Assembly: GCF_013426915.1 (NCBI RefSeq)
Contig: NZ_AP023180.1
Coordinates: 2,604,001 to 2,668,000 of the forward strand
Direction of reading: 5' to 3'
Length of the DNA stretch: 64,000 nucleotides
Source: Paraburkholderia sp. PGU19
GTDB taxonomy: Bacteria > Pseudomonadota > Gammaproteobacteria > Burkholderiales > Burkholderiaceae
The notes below the pieces were generated by a model. The model saw only the letters and a list, made by a program, of their open reading frames with translations. It was not told where the DNA came from and did not search any database. Position numbers and translations under genes: made by a program. Each line of letters opens with the position of its first letter. Position 1 is the stretch's first letter. Positions 26,074-34,617 of this stretch are shown one piece after another.

Positions 26074-26688
26074 TTAGAACTGCGGCGCGATACCGTCTTT
26101 TTCAACGAATAGCACGTGCGCGTCATAAACGCCGCTCGCACCCGGTGTCACCACGAGGAAGACCTTCTTCCCTGCCGTCAGATCCGTTCTGCTCGCCGGA
26201 ACCGGCGTCACGACGGGCACGTTCTCCGGCACTGTCACCGTGCTGGAACCGCCCTTATATGAAAGGTTCAATTCACGGCCGCGAGTGCCGGTGACAACCG
26301 ACACCACGTTTGCATTTGTCATCGTGCTGTTGGGGCCGAAGTCATAGGCGAAATGCCCTTCCGCTGTACCGCGCGCTGCCTCGGGAAAAACGATCATCGA
26401 AGTGGCCGTCAATTTTCCATCGCTGCCCGTAATCGCCGGCGTCCCCACGTACGAACCGATTTTGGCGTCGGAAAGCGCGGCGGGCTTGAGAGCCGAGACG
26501 CCGACGTCCGGTTTGACATCGATCGATACGGTGTCGCCGCTCTTCCGGTGCACGGTCAGCAATTCGCCTTTGAACGACACGATATCGCCGCGAATCCGTT
26601 CCGGTTTGACGTCGGGCGTTTGGGCGAAAGACGCGCTCGAAAACGCAAGGGCAGTGAACAAAGCGCCTAGTTTGAAATGAATCGACAC
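26074..26688 (-). CDS. Periplasmic protein of unknown function
   Basis: The 204-residue product has a clear signal peptide ending SFAQ (about residue 23). The mature part is beta-rich, opening with RIRGDIVSFKGELLTVHRKSGDTVSIDV, which resembles an OB-like/DUF5666-type fold seen in metal or nucleic-acid-binding secreted proteins. No catalytic motif is visible. It may share transcription with the monooxygenase gene 117 bases upstream. Confidence 0.65.
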   Translation of the reverse strand: MSIHFKLGALFTALAFSSASFAQTPDVKPERIRGDIVSFKGELLTVHRKSGDTVSIDVKPDVGVSALKPAALSDAKIGSYVGTPAITGSDGKLTATSMIVFPEAARGTAEGHFAYDFGPNSTMTNANVVSVVTGTRGRELNLSYKGGSSTVTVPENVPVVTPVPASRTDLTAGKKVFLVVTPGASGVYDAHVLFVEKDGIAPQF

Positions 26689-26805
26689 GAACTACTCCAT
26701 CTATATGAACGGGATTGAATCAGAACGCCACGCGCGGGATTGCACCGCGTTTGTTCGAGACGGTCTCCAACGGCATGACCTGTGTGCTGTCGGGGCGCAA
26801 ACGGC

Positions 26806-27111
26806 TCACGCCAGCACGTTCTTCATGCCAAGGACGTCGATCGATTCGATCGACGGGGGACTTGCCAGCATCTCGTCGGCGCTGGCCATCAGGGCGCTGG
26901 CAATATTGCCGCTCAAGTGTGCCTGGCGATCCTCGTCACTCGCAAACGCGTCGAATACGCCGAACGTCGTCGGCGACAGCTTGAGGGCGAACCAGATTGG
27001 CGTGGTCGACTCCCGATTGGCCATTTCGAGCCCATCGACGAGGAAGTCTGCTACCGCCTGCTCCTTTCCCGGTTTGGCTTCAAGTCGGACAAACAAGGCG
27101 TGCTTGATCAT
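26806..27111 (-). CDS. Antibiotic biosynthesis monooxygenase (ABM) family protein
   Basis: This 101-residue dimeric ferredoxin-like protein opens MIKHALFVRLEAKPGKEQAV and has FDAFASDEDRQAHLSG, the ABM/YgiN-type pattern. Relatives are cofactor-free quinone- or haem-modifying oxygenases. It diverges from a GlxA-type regulator gene 110 bases away across a promoter region that is duplicated at 31667-31746, so it is probably controlled by that regulator. Confidence 0.8.
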   Translation of the reverse strand: MIKHALFVRLEAKPGKEQAVADFLVDGLEMANRESTTPIWFALKLSPTTFGVFDAFASDEDRQAHLSGNIASALMASADEMLASPPSIESIDVLGMKNVLA

Positions 27112-27141
27112 CTTTGCTCTCCAGTGCTCCGCATGAAGGGG

Positions 27142-27221
27142 TCATGCGGTGATCGACACTGTACAAACGGAGCGCGCTGGAGAATACTGTCCCGATCGAC
27201 AATTTTGGTATCAATTCTGCC
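27142..27221. promoter_or_regulatory. Divergent promoter/operator region, copy A
   Basis: This segment separates the ABM gene from the GlxA-type regulator gene. It contains GATCGACACTGTACAAACG and CGACAATTTTGGTATCAATTC. The same 80 bases, with about nine differences, lie immediately before a decayed copy of the regulator start at 31747. Conservation of both motifs in both copies marks them as likely regulator-binding or promoter sequences. Confidence 0.6.
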
Positions 27222-28181
27222 ATGCGAATTTTTGTCCTCGCGCTCGAAGGGGTGTTCGATACGGGCCTCACCACTGTGCTCGACAGCTTGACGATGGCCA
27301 ACAGCCTTGCGCGCACGACAGGGGTGGCCACGGCGGGCTTCGACATCACCGTGGTAGGAATGCGGCCCCAGGTACGGACCGAGCTGGGGTTGCAAGTGCC
27401 CGTGCGCGAAGTGCCTGACGCGCCTGCGCCGGATTGGGTCGTCTTGCCCGCGCTCAACCGCACGTCGCCCGAGGCGCTCGTGCCTGCGCTCGCTCGCGAT
27501 GATGTGGTCGATGCGCTTGGTGCTTTGCGCTCGTGGCGAAGTGGCGGCGCGCGGGTTGCAGCTGCATGCACGGGTACGTTCGTGCTGGCTGAAAGCGGTT
27601 TGCTCGACGGTTACGATGCCACGACCACCTGGTGGCTTTCGCCGCTGTTCCGCCAGCGCTACCCGAACGTGCACCTCGACGCGCACCGGATTGTCGTGCC
27701 CAGCGGCGGTGCTATCACGGCAGGGGCGGCGCTGAGCCACCTCGACCTTGCGCTCTGGTTGATCCGCAATCACAGCCCCGAGCTTGCGGCGCTCGTTGCG
27801 AGGTATCTCGTATTCGACTCGCGACTTTCGCAGTCTGCCTATGCGATCTCCGATCAGCTCTCGCACTCGGATGTGCTCGTCGAACGGTTCGACCGATGGG
27901 TGCGCCAGCACCTCGGCATGGCAATCTCACTCGACGTCGTTGCCGATGAACTGGCGACCAGCAAGCGGACATTGACGCGGCGTCTGAACGCGGTGCTCGG
28001 TAAAACGCCCGTCGAGTACATTCAGGATCTTCGGATCGAGCGCGCCGTCCATCTGCTCAGGACGAGCGAACTCCCCGTCGAACGCATTGCCGAGCAGGTT
28101 GGGTATGCGGATGGCCACACGTTGCGAACGTTGCTGCGGCGGCGGATAGGAAAGGGGGTGCGTGAGTTGCGGGCGTCGTGA
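27222..28181 (+). CDS. GlxA-type AraC-family transcriptional regulator
   Basis: The 319-residue protein joins an N-terminal DJ-1/PfpI-like domain (about 1-180; AAACTGTFVLAESGLLDG around the elbow Cys) to a C-terminal AraC double helix-turn-helix (about 215-315; LDVVADELATSKRTLTRRLN and RIAEQVGYADGHTLRTLLRR). Relatives activate nearby catabolic or detoxification genes. It is divergent from the ABM gene. A second, broken copy of its first codons and full promoter lies at 31667-31800. Confidence 0.88.
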   Translation: MRIFVLALEGVFDTGLTTVLDSLTMANSLARTTGVATAGFDITVVGMRPQVRTELGLQVPVREVPDAPAPDWVVLPALNRTSPEALVPALARDDVVDALGALRSWRSGGARVAAACTGTFVLAESGLLDGYDATTTWWLSPLFRQRYPNVHLDAHRIVVPSGGAITAGAALSHLDLALWLIRNHSPELAALVARYLVFDSRLSQSAYAISDQLSHSDVLVERFDRWVRQHLGMAISLDVVADELATSKRTLTRRLNAVLGKTPVEYIQDLRIERAVHLLRTSELPVERIAEQVGYADGHTLRTLLRRRIGKGVRELRAS

Positions 28182-28294
28182 GTCGCCGTGGTTTGCACGG
28201 TCGCGTTTGCACCCAGGAAAGACTGCTTTGCGCGAGTGGAACAAGTCGATCGCAGATCGATGATTTTGGCAGCACGCCTTGTGCTCGCTCGATG

Positions 28295-29146
28295 TCATCC
28301 CTTGTGCGCAAATGCGAGCACGATCGCGTTGCCTAGTTCGTCCGCGATGCTGGCCGATGTGCCCGGCACCGAGAACATAGTGAACTCGACATCGGGCAGT
28401 GCCGGCAGGCCGGCATCCGGCGCGACCGCACGCAAGCCATGCACGAGTTGCGTATGCACGACCGGCGTCACCGCAAAGCCAGCCTGGGCGGCGGCGCACA
28501 GACCGGCGCCGCTCGAGCACACCAGTACGATCCGGTAATCGAGGCCGGCGCGGGCGAGGGCGGAGAGTGCGGCCTCACGATACGGGCACGGTTCCGGAAA
28601 CAACGCGAGCGGCACCGGCGCGCCGGACGTAAGCGAAGCCCACTCCGCGCCAGCCCACACGAGCGGCTCTCGCCATAGCACGCGTCCGGGGCGCGAATCG
28701 TGGCAGCGTCCCACGATCACCATGTCGAATTCGCCCCGATCCATCGCCTGCAGCAGTTCGGCAGTAATGCCGACCCTGACGCTGAAGGCAATGCGCGGAT
28801 AGCGAACCGCGAACGCCTGCATGACGTTCATCAGTCGTACGTTGGCGAGGTCTTCGGACAGGCCAACCCGGATCGCACCTTCACTGGGCCCGCGAAGCAG
28901 TTGTGCATGTGCATCATGGTTGAGCGCGAGGATGGCGCGCGCGTAGCCCAGCAGAAGTTCACCGTCAGGCGTGAGCGTCACCGAGCGCGTGGTACGCACG
29001 AGCAGGTCCCGGCCGGTCTGTTTTTCGAGACGTCGCAGATGCGCGCTAACCGCGGACTGCGTCAGATTGAGACGGGCGGCGGCGTGCGTGAACCCGCCTT
29101 CCTGGACGACGGCCACGAAAGAGCGCAGCAGAACGGTATCGAACAT
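28295..29146 (-). CDS. LysR-family transcriptional regulator
   Basis: The 283-residue protein has the LysR winged helix (MFDTVLLRSFVAVVQEGGF and AAARLNLTQSAVSAHLRRLE) and a substrate-binding domain. It is divergent from the azoreductase gene, with 110 bases between, and very likely controls it. The intergenic inverted repeat at 29200-29218 is a T-N11-A type candidate site. The inducer is unknown, probably a quinone or electrophile. Confidence 0.88.
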   Translation of the reverse strand: MFDTVLLRSFVAVVQEGGFTHAAARLNLTQSAVSAHLRRLEKQTGRDLLVRTTRSVTLTPDGELLLGYARAILALNHDAHAQLLRGPSEGAIRVGLSEDLANVRLMNVMQAFAVRYPRIAFSVRVGITAELLQAMDRGEFDMVIVGRCHDSRPGRVLWREPLVWAGAEWASLTSGAPVPLALFPEPCPYREAALSALARAGLDYRIVLVCSSGAGLCAAAQAGFAVTPVVHTQLVHGLRAVAPDAGLPALPDVEFTMFSVPGTSASIADELGNAIVLAFAHKG

Positions 29147-29199
29147 GGTCCTTCCAATACAGTGCGAATTGAACTGAATAAGGCCGCAATACTTCGTTT

Positions 29200-29218
29200 A
29201 TATTTTAGAATGAAATAT
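29200..29218. promoter_or_regulatory. LysR-type operator candidate
   Basis: ATATTT (29200-29205) and AAATAT (29213-29218) form a perfect inverted repeat with seven bases between, containing the T-N11-A pattern. It lies between the divergent LysR and azoreductase genes, 38 bases before the azoreductase ATG, where a LysR activation or recognition site is expected. Confidence 0.5.
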
Positions 29219-29256
29219 GTTGTGATGGCGGCAGTCAACTCACGTGGAGTATTGCC

Positions 29257-29907
29257 ATGCCGACCTTGCTGCATATCGAATCGTCGCCACGCAAGACGCG
29301 ATCTGCTTCCCTCGACGTTGCGCGCGCTTATCTGGAGGCTTATCGCGGCGCTCATCCTGATCATTCGATCGACGTGCTCGACCTGTGGTCGATCAGGTTG
29401 CCGGAATTCGACGGCGATGCGCTCGATGCGAAATATGCGGACCTGAGCGGCACGCCGCTCAGCGAAGCCCAGCAGCAGGCGTGGGCTGACATCCGGCGTC
29501 TCGCGCAGCGGTTGCACGACGCGGATACGTTGTTGCTCTCCGTGCCACTGTGGAATTTTTCTATTCCATACAAGCTCAAGCATTTCATCGATGTCGTGTC
29601 GCAGCGGGACATCCTGTTCTCGTTCGATGAGCGTGGGCTCCAGGGACTGCTGAAAGACAAGAAGGCGGTGGTGATCTACGCGAGAGGACTCGACTATTCG
29701 ATCGACTCGAGCACACCCGCCCATTCGTTCGATTTTCAGCGGCCCTATATCGAAGCGTGGCTGCGATCGGTCGGCATCACCGACGTCGAATCGGTTGTCG
29801 TCGAGAAAACGCTATTTGGACCCGAAGTCGATCACGCGGCAAGACTGGCTGCGCGCGAGCGGGCCGTGGCGTTGGTGGGAGTGGCTTCTGTTTCGGTGGA
29901 TAGTTGA
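29257..29907 (+). CDS. azoR: FMN-dependent NADH-quinone/azo reductase
   Basis: The 216-residue flavodoxin-like enzyme has the FMN phosphate loop HIESSPRKTRSAS, the isoalloxazine-contacting VPLWNFSIPYKLKHFID and the later YARGLDY segment typical of AzoR. It reduces quinones by two electrons, and azo dyes incidentally, protecting against electrophile stress. GGAG lies nine bases before the ATG. It is divergent from the LysR gene, a common arrangement for this family. Confidence 0.88.
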   Translation: MPTLLHIESSPRKTRSASLDVARAYLEAYRGAHPDHSIDVLDLWSIRLPEFDGDALDAKYADLSGTPLSEAQQQAWADIRRLAQRLHDADTLLLSVPLWNFSIPYKLKHFIDVVSQRDILFSFDERGLQGLLKDKKAVVIYARGLDYSIDSSTPAHSFDFQRPYIEAWLRSVGITDVESVVVEKTLFGPEVDHAARLAARERAVALVGVASVSVDS

Positions 29908-29959
29908 ATTGTCCGAAGCTACTAATGCGTGGGCCAGGGCATCGAAGCAAAGGCCCATG

Positions 29960-29989
29960 AAAAAAAAGCGCACCTCTGAGAGCGTGCGC
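29960..29989 (-). terminator. Intrinsic terminator for the YceI gene
   Basis: On the minus strand GCGCAC (29989-29984) pairs with GTGCGC (29973-29968), with an inner CTCT/AGAG extension, and eight T residues follow (29967-29960). It lies 64 bases after the YceI stop. The plus-strand azoreductase gene also ends before it. Confidence 0.8.
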
Positions 29990-30052
29990 CGCGACAACAG
30001 AAGGGCAGGGTAGGAGGATCGACCCTTCATGTGGTCAATGGCCGTCTCCTGC

Positions 30053-30631
30053 CTAGTCCGCCTTCACGCCTTCAACTTGAATCTGCAAGCGAGTCAGCGT
30101 CCTGAAACCGTAATTGGTGCCCCAGGTCACGCCGTAGTCGGCGCGGTCGAATTGCGCGCTGGCTTCCGCACCACACACTTCGCGCTTGATCAGCGGGTTG
30201 ATGAAGCACTTGAACGAATCGATCTTCAACGTCAGCGGTTTGGTGACCCCGTGAAAGGTGAAGTCGCCCGATACTTCGATTGGTGTGTCGCCGTCGAAGC
30301 GCAGCGCACTACCTTTGAACGTCGCGGTCGGATACTTGCTCACATCGAAGAATTCATCCGATTTCACACGCGTATCGAGTTGCGCATTACCTGTATCAAT
30401 CGATGCGGTATCGATCGACACGTCGATCATGCCAGTCTTTGCAGAGCGATCAAGTGTCACGACGCCGCTGCTTTTCGTGAACTTGCCCCGCCACACCGAA
30501 ATGCCGCCAAAGTGGTCGGCTTCGAAACTTGGATAAGTGTGCCTCGGGTCAAGGTTATAAGTGGTCGTGGCCGCCACCGCTGATCCCGCGATCAACGCGA
30601 GTGCGCAAGATGCAATCAGGTGCTTGTTCAA
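30053..30631 (-). CDS. YceI-family periplasmic protein
   Basis: The 192-residue product has a signal peptide ending VAA (about residue 20) and the lipocalin-like YceI barrel: [39 protein letters not shown] and [17 protein letters not shown]. The family binds polyisoprenoids or long amphiphilic molecules in the periplasm and is often induced by stress. A clear terminator follows. It lies 82 bases before the end of the upstream hydrolase gene, so cotranscription is possible. Confidence 0.88.
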   Translation of the reverse strand: MNKHLIASCALALIAGSAVAATTTYNLDPRHTYPSFEADHFGGISVWRGKFTKSSGVVTLDRSAKTGMIDVSIDTASIDTGNAQLDTRVKSDEFFDVSKYPTATFKGSALRFDGDTPIEVSGDFTFHGVTKPLTLKIDSFKCFINPLIKREVCGAEASAQFDRADYGVTWGTNYGFRTLTRLQIQVEGVKAD

Positions 30632-30713
30632 ATCAGATTCCTTAAGTGTCGGTGATGAACTGCGGCGCGACTGGACCCGCCACGCGGCGCCGCACTACGT
30701 AGCGGTAACCAGC

Positions 30714-31595
30714 TCACGAATGGCGATGCAGGAAGTCGACGACAAGTTTTGTCGCCGCAGCCGGCTGTTCTTCCGTGATCCAGTGCCCGCAATCAGGGAT
30801 GGTCACGTGTTCGACGTCATCGGCGGCGCACCGCATCACCGCGCCGATCATCGGGCCGAATGTCGCTTCGCCACCCAAGGCCAGGACGGGCATCTGAAGC
30901 TTGCGCTGCGTGAGGAATCTCCTGTTGTCGGCAGCATCCTGGCTGAACGCGAGGAACTGGGCAAAGCTCGCTCGCATTGCGCCGGGTTGCGCATAGAGTG
31001 CCGCGTAATGCTGGCGCTTCGCTTCATCAAAGCGCTTAGGGTTCCGGGAGAGTTCGTTCCAGAAGCGGTCGAGATAGATGCGCTCGCGGCCTGCGACGAG
31101 GCGCTCCATGTCCTTGCCAGCGAAGCCAAAGTGCCACATGGCTGGATACTGTGTGATCTGATCCCAGGGGCCGACGCCGGGCAGCGGCGCATCGATCGCT
31201 ACCCATCGGTTCACGCGCTCGGGGTGCGTGGCGGCAACTGCGAAGCCGACCATGATGCCGATGTCGTGCGTCACCAACTCGGCCGTATGCACACCCAGAG
31301 CGTCCAGGACGCCCAGCACGTCCGCCGCCTGATTCTTCTTGTCGTAGCCGCCGTCAGGCTTCGACGAAAGGCCCAGGCCGCGCAGGTCGGGCACGACGAT
31401 CATGTGGTCTTCGATGAGTGCGCTCGCCAGATGCCCCCACATGTCGCCCGTTGTGCCGAAGCCATGCAGCATGACCACTGCCGGACCCTGACCGCCGACC
31501 CGCACATGGATGGATGTACCGTTGGTTTCGATCGTCCGCGTCTGCATCACAGCCGGGAAGGGATAAATCCCATCTACGTGGGCATGCTGGTTCAT
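30714..31595 (-). CDS. Epoxide-hydrolase-like alpha/beta hydrolase
   Basis: The 293-residue enzyme starts at ATG 31595 (GGAG seven bases upstream); a frame extension to 31670 reaches into the duplicated promoter and is less likely. Motifs are HGFGTTGDMW (oxyanion HGxx), THDIG with the nucleophile Asp111 in place of Ser, and CGHWITEEQP with the catalytic His271. An Asp nucleophile is diagnostic for epoxide hydrolases and haloalkane/haloacetate dehalogenases. The N-terminal residues do not contain a signal peptide, so it is cytoplasmic. It is preceded by copy B of the GlxA-type promoter region. Confidence 0.85.
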   Translation of the reverse strand: MNQHAHVDGIYPFPAVMQTRTIETNGTSIHVRVGGQGPAVVMLHGFGTTGDMWGHLASALIEDHMIVVPDLRGLGLSSKPDGGYDKKNQAADVLGVLDALGVHTAELVTHDIGIMVGFAVAATHPERVNRWVAIDAPLPGVGPWDQITQYPAMWHFGFAGKDMERLVAGRERIYLDRFWNELSRNPKRFDEAKRQHYAALYAQPGAMRASFAQFLAFSQDAADNRRFLTQRKLQMPVLALGGEATFGPMIGAVMRCAADDVEHVTIPDCGHWITEEQPAAATKLVVDFLHRHS

Positions 31596-31666
31596 CTGTG
31601 TACTCCAGGTTTGCTTGTGGTGTGAGGATTGGCGGCTAGCCTTTGTTCTCCGGGCCGCGTGAGCGC

Positions 31667-31746
31667 TCATGCGGTGATCGACACTCTACAAACGTAACGC
31701 GCCCGAAAATACTGTCTCAATCGACAATTTTGGTATCAATTCGGCC
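31667..31746. promoter_or_regulatory. Divergent promoter/operator region, copy B
   Basis: This is an 80-base near-duplicate of 27142-27221, with about nine differences, including GATCGACACTCTACAAACG and CGACAATTTTGGTATCAATTC. Here it lies between the epoxide-hydrolase-like gene and a remnant of the regulator start. It probably keeps the hydrolase under control of the intact regulator at 27222. Confidence 0.6.
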
Positions 31747-31806
31747 ATGCGAATTTTCGTCGTCGCGTTGGAGGGGGCGACACGGGTGACGGGTGTGCTC
31801 GACGCG
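31747..31806 (+). pseudogene. Remnant of a GlxA-type regulator gene
   Basis: The first codons, ATGCGAATTTTCGTCGTCGC, read MRIFVVALEG and match the start of the regulator at 27222 (MRIFVLALEG). After that a short deletion shifts the alignment; GTGCTCGAC is still recognisable near 31795, then similarity ends. The open frame continues to a TGA at 31914 but antisense to the following membrane-protein gene, and is not regulator-like. It is the broken end of a duplicated regulator gene. Confidence 0.65.
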
Positions 31807-31846
31807 AGTGGCGGGACTTCGCGTCCTGCCGTGACGTATCAGGCAT

Positions 31847-32599
31847 TCAGCGATTCTTCTGCTGTCGTTGCCGTTCGAGTCCGTTGCGCAACTGGCCGGC
31901 AACGAATGCGCTGATCGTCACCACGAGGTAGAGGGCGACGAGATCGTGACGCCAGCCGTCCAGAGCGAGTTGATGGGTAGCCAGCTTCGGATCAGGTGCC
32001 GGGAGTATGAAGTTCTTTGTCTCGACGGCTCGCATCATGCGGATGAAGCCTCCCGCAGACAGCACCGGCAAGAGGATGGCGAACGTCATCAATGCGGTTT
32101 TCATGCGTTGCGTCGATGGATGCTGGCGCAACCGGAACCACAATCCAAGGCATCCATGTACCCAGCCGGGCGCGAGCAGCGCAAGCTGCAGTCCCTGCGT
32201 GCCACTCGTGAGCAGTGTGATGACGACGCGCTCATAGTTCGGCTCGAAGCCGTAGAGCGTCGAGGCCAATCGGGTCGTCACCGCGTGGCGGATGAGCAGC
32301 AGCGGCAGGCTGAGGCCCGCCCAGAGGCGTATCCATTCTGCCGGCTGCAGTGTCCATTGGCGGCGCGTGTAAATCGTATGCAACGCGAGCGAAAAGTGCA
32401 GTGATGCAGCGCCGTACAGCAAGAACGTGCCCGGGATGCTACGCCAGAGCCACAACGCCACCAGCAGACCGCGCCCGGCGAGTTCCAGTGACCAGATGCC
32501 GAGCGCGTGATTGATCAGATGGAGGAAGAGATAGGTCAGCAACACGATGCCCGACCCGAGCTGAAGACGGCGCAGAACGGATTGCACCCGAAACCTCAA
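31847..32599 (-). CDS. Membrane protein resembling the anchor of membrane-bound adenylate cyclases
   Basis: The 250-residue product has six or so hydrophobic segments and GIVLLTYLFLHLINHALGIWSLE. That pattern, with HLxNH, recalls the succinate-dehydrogenase-like haem b membrane domain found at the N-terminus of some class III adenylate cyclases. The ferredoxin and cyclase domains that normally follow are absent: the gene stops next to the duplicated regulator remnant, which suggests 3' truncation by rearrangement. The start is a TTG at 32599 overlapping the previous stop (TTGA). No in-frame ATG is available nearby. A free-standing cytochrome-b-like protein is the alternative. Confidence 0.55.
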   Translation of the reverse strand: MRFRVQSVLRRLQLGSGIVLLTYLFLHLINHALGIWSLELAGRGLLVALWLWRSIPGTFLLYGAASLHFSLALHTIYTRRQWTLQPAEWIRLWAGLSLPLLLIRHAVTTRLASTLYGFEPNYERVVITLLTSGTQGLQLALLAPGWVHGCLGLWFRLRQHPSTQRMKTALMTFAILLPVLSAGGFIRMMRAVETKNFILPAPDPKLATHQLALDGWRHDLVALYLVVTISAFVAGQLRNGLERQRQQKNR

Positions 32600-32922
32600 T
32601 TCGCGAATGTGCGGGACATACCATCGACGCTACTCACGTCGGACTGCGGCGAGCGCTGCGTGGCACATGGTGGGCAGCGACGTATGGCACCCGACGTTTC
32701 CGCACGTCCGCCATGACGACGGCGTGCCTGACCGGACGCGTTGGTCGCCGATGACAGACGCGAGGCGCGGTCATCTGGGTTCGCTGTCTGCTGACATACC
32801 GATTCGGCGAATCGCGATAACGCCGAGATCGAACCGCATACGCTGTGATATTCCTCGCGGCCGATTCTGCCATCGAGGATGACTGTCAATCCCGATTCAC
32901 GGGCCAGGTCGATGATGTCCAT
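32596..32922 (-). CDS. Small hypothetical protein
   Basis: The 108-residue frame begins MDIIDLARESGLTVILDGRIG and continues through EEYHSVCGSISALSRFAE, which reads like a real small globular protein. The second half is Arg/Ser-rich and less convincing, so the C-terminus may be altered. Its stop overlaps the TTG start of the membrane protein gene (TTGA), so coupling is likely. Function unknown. Confidence 0.4.
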   Translation of the reverse strand: MDIIDLARESGLTVILDGRIGREEYHSVCGSISALSRFAESVCQQTANPDDRASRLSSATNASGQARRRHGGRAETSGAIRRCPPCATQRSPQSDVSSVDGMSRTFAN

Positions 32923-33203
32923 TTCGATTCCCCATTTCGTGTGTCCTGCCTGCTAGACCGTCCACACGCGCCGGATATTCCGCGCTAAATGGACAACCAA
33001 CTCTGCGGCCACGTTTATCAAGCGCGTGCGGGGTTGCAGCAGCGCCGCGAAAGGTCAGCGGATGACAGGGCGCCAGCAACAGGCGTTCATGTTTTGGGAA
33101 TAGAACGGACGACACAGCAGTCTAGTGCTTGAACCCAGCCGGCGGAGGTCCACTGGGTGATTCGGCGGTCTATACCTTCTGAACCCCCAATCGAGAGCAC
33201 ATC
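32923..33203. other. Intergenic region with no recognised gene
   Basis: About 280 bases between the minus-strand small gene and the phosphoesterase gene. It should hold the promoter of the latter. GAGAG lies eight bases before its ATG. No clear operator or terminator was seen. Confidence 0.4.
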
Positions 33204-34148
33204 ATGTCATCAGATACGCCTTCCAATCCGTCGCGCCGCAGCGCACTGAAATGCCTCGCCTACGGTGGCGCCGGCACGCTGTTCGTTCTGGCCGGCGGCA
33301 TTCTCACACCAGTCGAATTAGCGCTCGCCGCCGGTACGGCTGACAAGTCGGCACCGTCAGGCGTGCCTCTGTTCCTTCAGATCAGTGACACGCATATCGG
33401 CTTCAACAAGGAAGCCAATCCGGATGTCGCCGGTACGCTCAAGGAGACGATTGACTTCGTCAACGCGATGCCCGTCAAGCCGGCACTGACGATACACACG
33501 GGCGATATCACCCATCTCTCGAAGGCAGCGGAATTCGACCTCGCGGCTCAATTGCTGTCGGGGTTGAATATCACCGAACTGCACACTGTGCCCGGAGAAC
33601 ATGATGTGACAGACGGACCGGGAACCGAGTACTTCCAGCGCTTCGGCAAGGCCTCGGACAACAAGGGGTACTACAGTTTCGACCACAATGGCGTGCATTT
33701 CATCGGGCTCGTCAATGTGATGCATTTCAAGCCGAATGGTCTGGGGAGTCTCGGCGACGACCAGCTTGAATGGTTGGAAAACGATCTGAAAGGGCGCTCA
33801 TCCAGCACGCCGATCGTTGTGTTCGCGCACATGCCGATGTGGACGATATACGAACCGTGGGGATGGGGCACGGGCGACGCCGGCCGGGCGATGGACTATC
33901 TGAAGCGGTTCGGCTCGGTCACCGTACTGAATGGACATATCCATCAGATCGTGTCCAAGGTGGAGGGGAACATTACTTTCCATACCGCGCGCTCGACCGC
34001 CTATCCACAACCGACGGCCGGAAATGGCCCTGGGCCGATGCCGCTCAAGGTCGCGAGCGATCAGCTTGCCAGCATGCTTGGCGTGACCAGCATCAAGATC
34101 TCGCGTCACCCGCTCAAGGCGACGCTTTCCGACGCGACGCTCGTCTGA
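33204..34148 (+). CDS. Tat-exported metallophosphoesterase
   Basis: The 314-residue enzyme has a twin-arginine signal (PSRRSALKCLAYGG, about 10-23). The calcineurin-like di-metal motifs are in order: ISDTHIG, HTGDITHL, PGEHD, FAHMP and LNGHIHQ. It would hydrolyse phosphate mono- or diesters in the periplasm after folding with its metals in the cytoplasm. It forms a two-gene operon with the cupredoxin 39 bases downstream. This pairing, often seen in Burkholderia, suggests a redox or copper-linked role, but the substrate is unknown. Confidence 0.85.
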   Translation: MSSDTPSNPSRRSALKCLAYGGAGTLFVLAGGILTPVELALAAGTADKSAPSGVPLFLQISDTHIGFNKEANPDVAGTLKETIDFVNAMPVKPALTIHTGDITHLSKAAEFDLAAQLLSGLNITELHTVPGEHDVTDGPGTEYFQRFGKASDNKGYYSFDHNGVHFIGLVNVMHFKPNGLGSLGDDQLEWLENDLKGRSSSTPIVVFAHMPMWTIYEPWGWGTGDAGRAMDYLKRFGSVTVLNGHIHQIVSKVEGNITFHTARSTAYPQPTAGNGPGPMPLKVASDQLASMLGVTSIKISRHPLKATLSDATLV

Positions 34149-34187
34149 TTGCCATCACCATCCACTCATCAAGCAAGGAACCGGATC

Positions 34188-34535
34188 ATGCTATCTGCTA
34201 TTTTTCGTCGTACGCGGGTTGTCGCTGTTGGAGTCGGGATGATCGTGGCGGCATTAACTTCAGGGATGACTGTCGCGCAGGCGCAAGACGCCAATGCGGT
34301 GGTTATCAAGAATTTTATGTTTTCACCTATGTCTACCACGATTAAAGCGGGGTCGACGGTGACCTGGAAAAATCTGGATGGCGAACCGCATACCGTGGTT
34401 AGCGACTCCGGCCTGTTTCGCTCCGCCGCTCTGGATCAGAACGACACCTATCAGTTCAAGTTCGACAAGCCCGGCGTCTACAACGTGTTTTGCGGGATAC
34501 ATCCGAACATGAAGGAAGTCATCACTGTGCAGTAG
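34188..34535 (+). CDS. Cupredoxin (amicyanin/plastocyanin-like blue copper protein)
   Basis: The 115-residue protein from ATG 34188 (AAGGA upstream) has a signal peptide ending AQA and a single cupredoxin domain. Type I copper ligands are His68 in GEPHTVVSD, then Cys102, His105 and Met108 in FCGIHPNMKE. It should carry electrons in the periplasm. An upstream in-frame TTG at 34149 is not a likely start. It could also be an acceptor for the amine dehydrogenase operon at 20-25 kb, but that is speculation. Confidence 0.85.
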   Translation: MLSAIFRRTRVVAVGVGMIVAALTSGMTVAQAQDANAVVIKNFMFSPMSTTIKAGSTVTWKNLDGEPHTVVSDSGLFRSAALDQNDTYQFKFDKPGVYNVFCGIHPNMKEVITVQ

Positions 34536-34562
34536 ATGTAGTCTGATCGACGTTGACCGGTT

Positions 34563-34587
34563 CGAACTCTCGCAATTCCGGAGTTCG
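34563..34587. terminator. Weak hairpin between convergent genes
   Basis: CGAACTC (34563-34569) pairs with GAGTTCG (34581-34587) across an 11-base loop, between the cupredoxin and histidine kinase 3' ends. There is no T-run, so a role in termination is only possible. Confidence 0.3.
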
Positions 34588-34617
34588 ATCTGGTCAAGCT
34601 ATGAATGTGTGTCGACG

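Noticed and set aside
29257..29907. NAD(P)H dehydrogenase quinone 1-type identity instead of AzoR
   Set aside because: The HIESSPRKTRSAS phosphate loop and VPLWNFSIPYKLKHFID match AzoR better, and the LysR divergence is typical for it.
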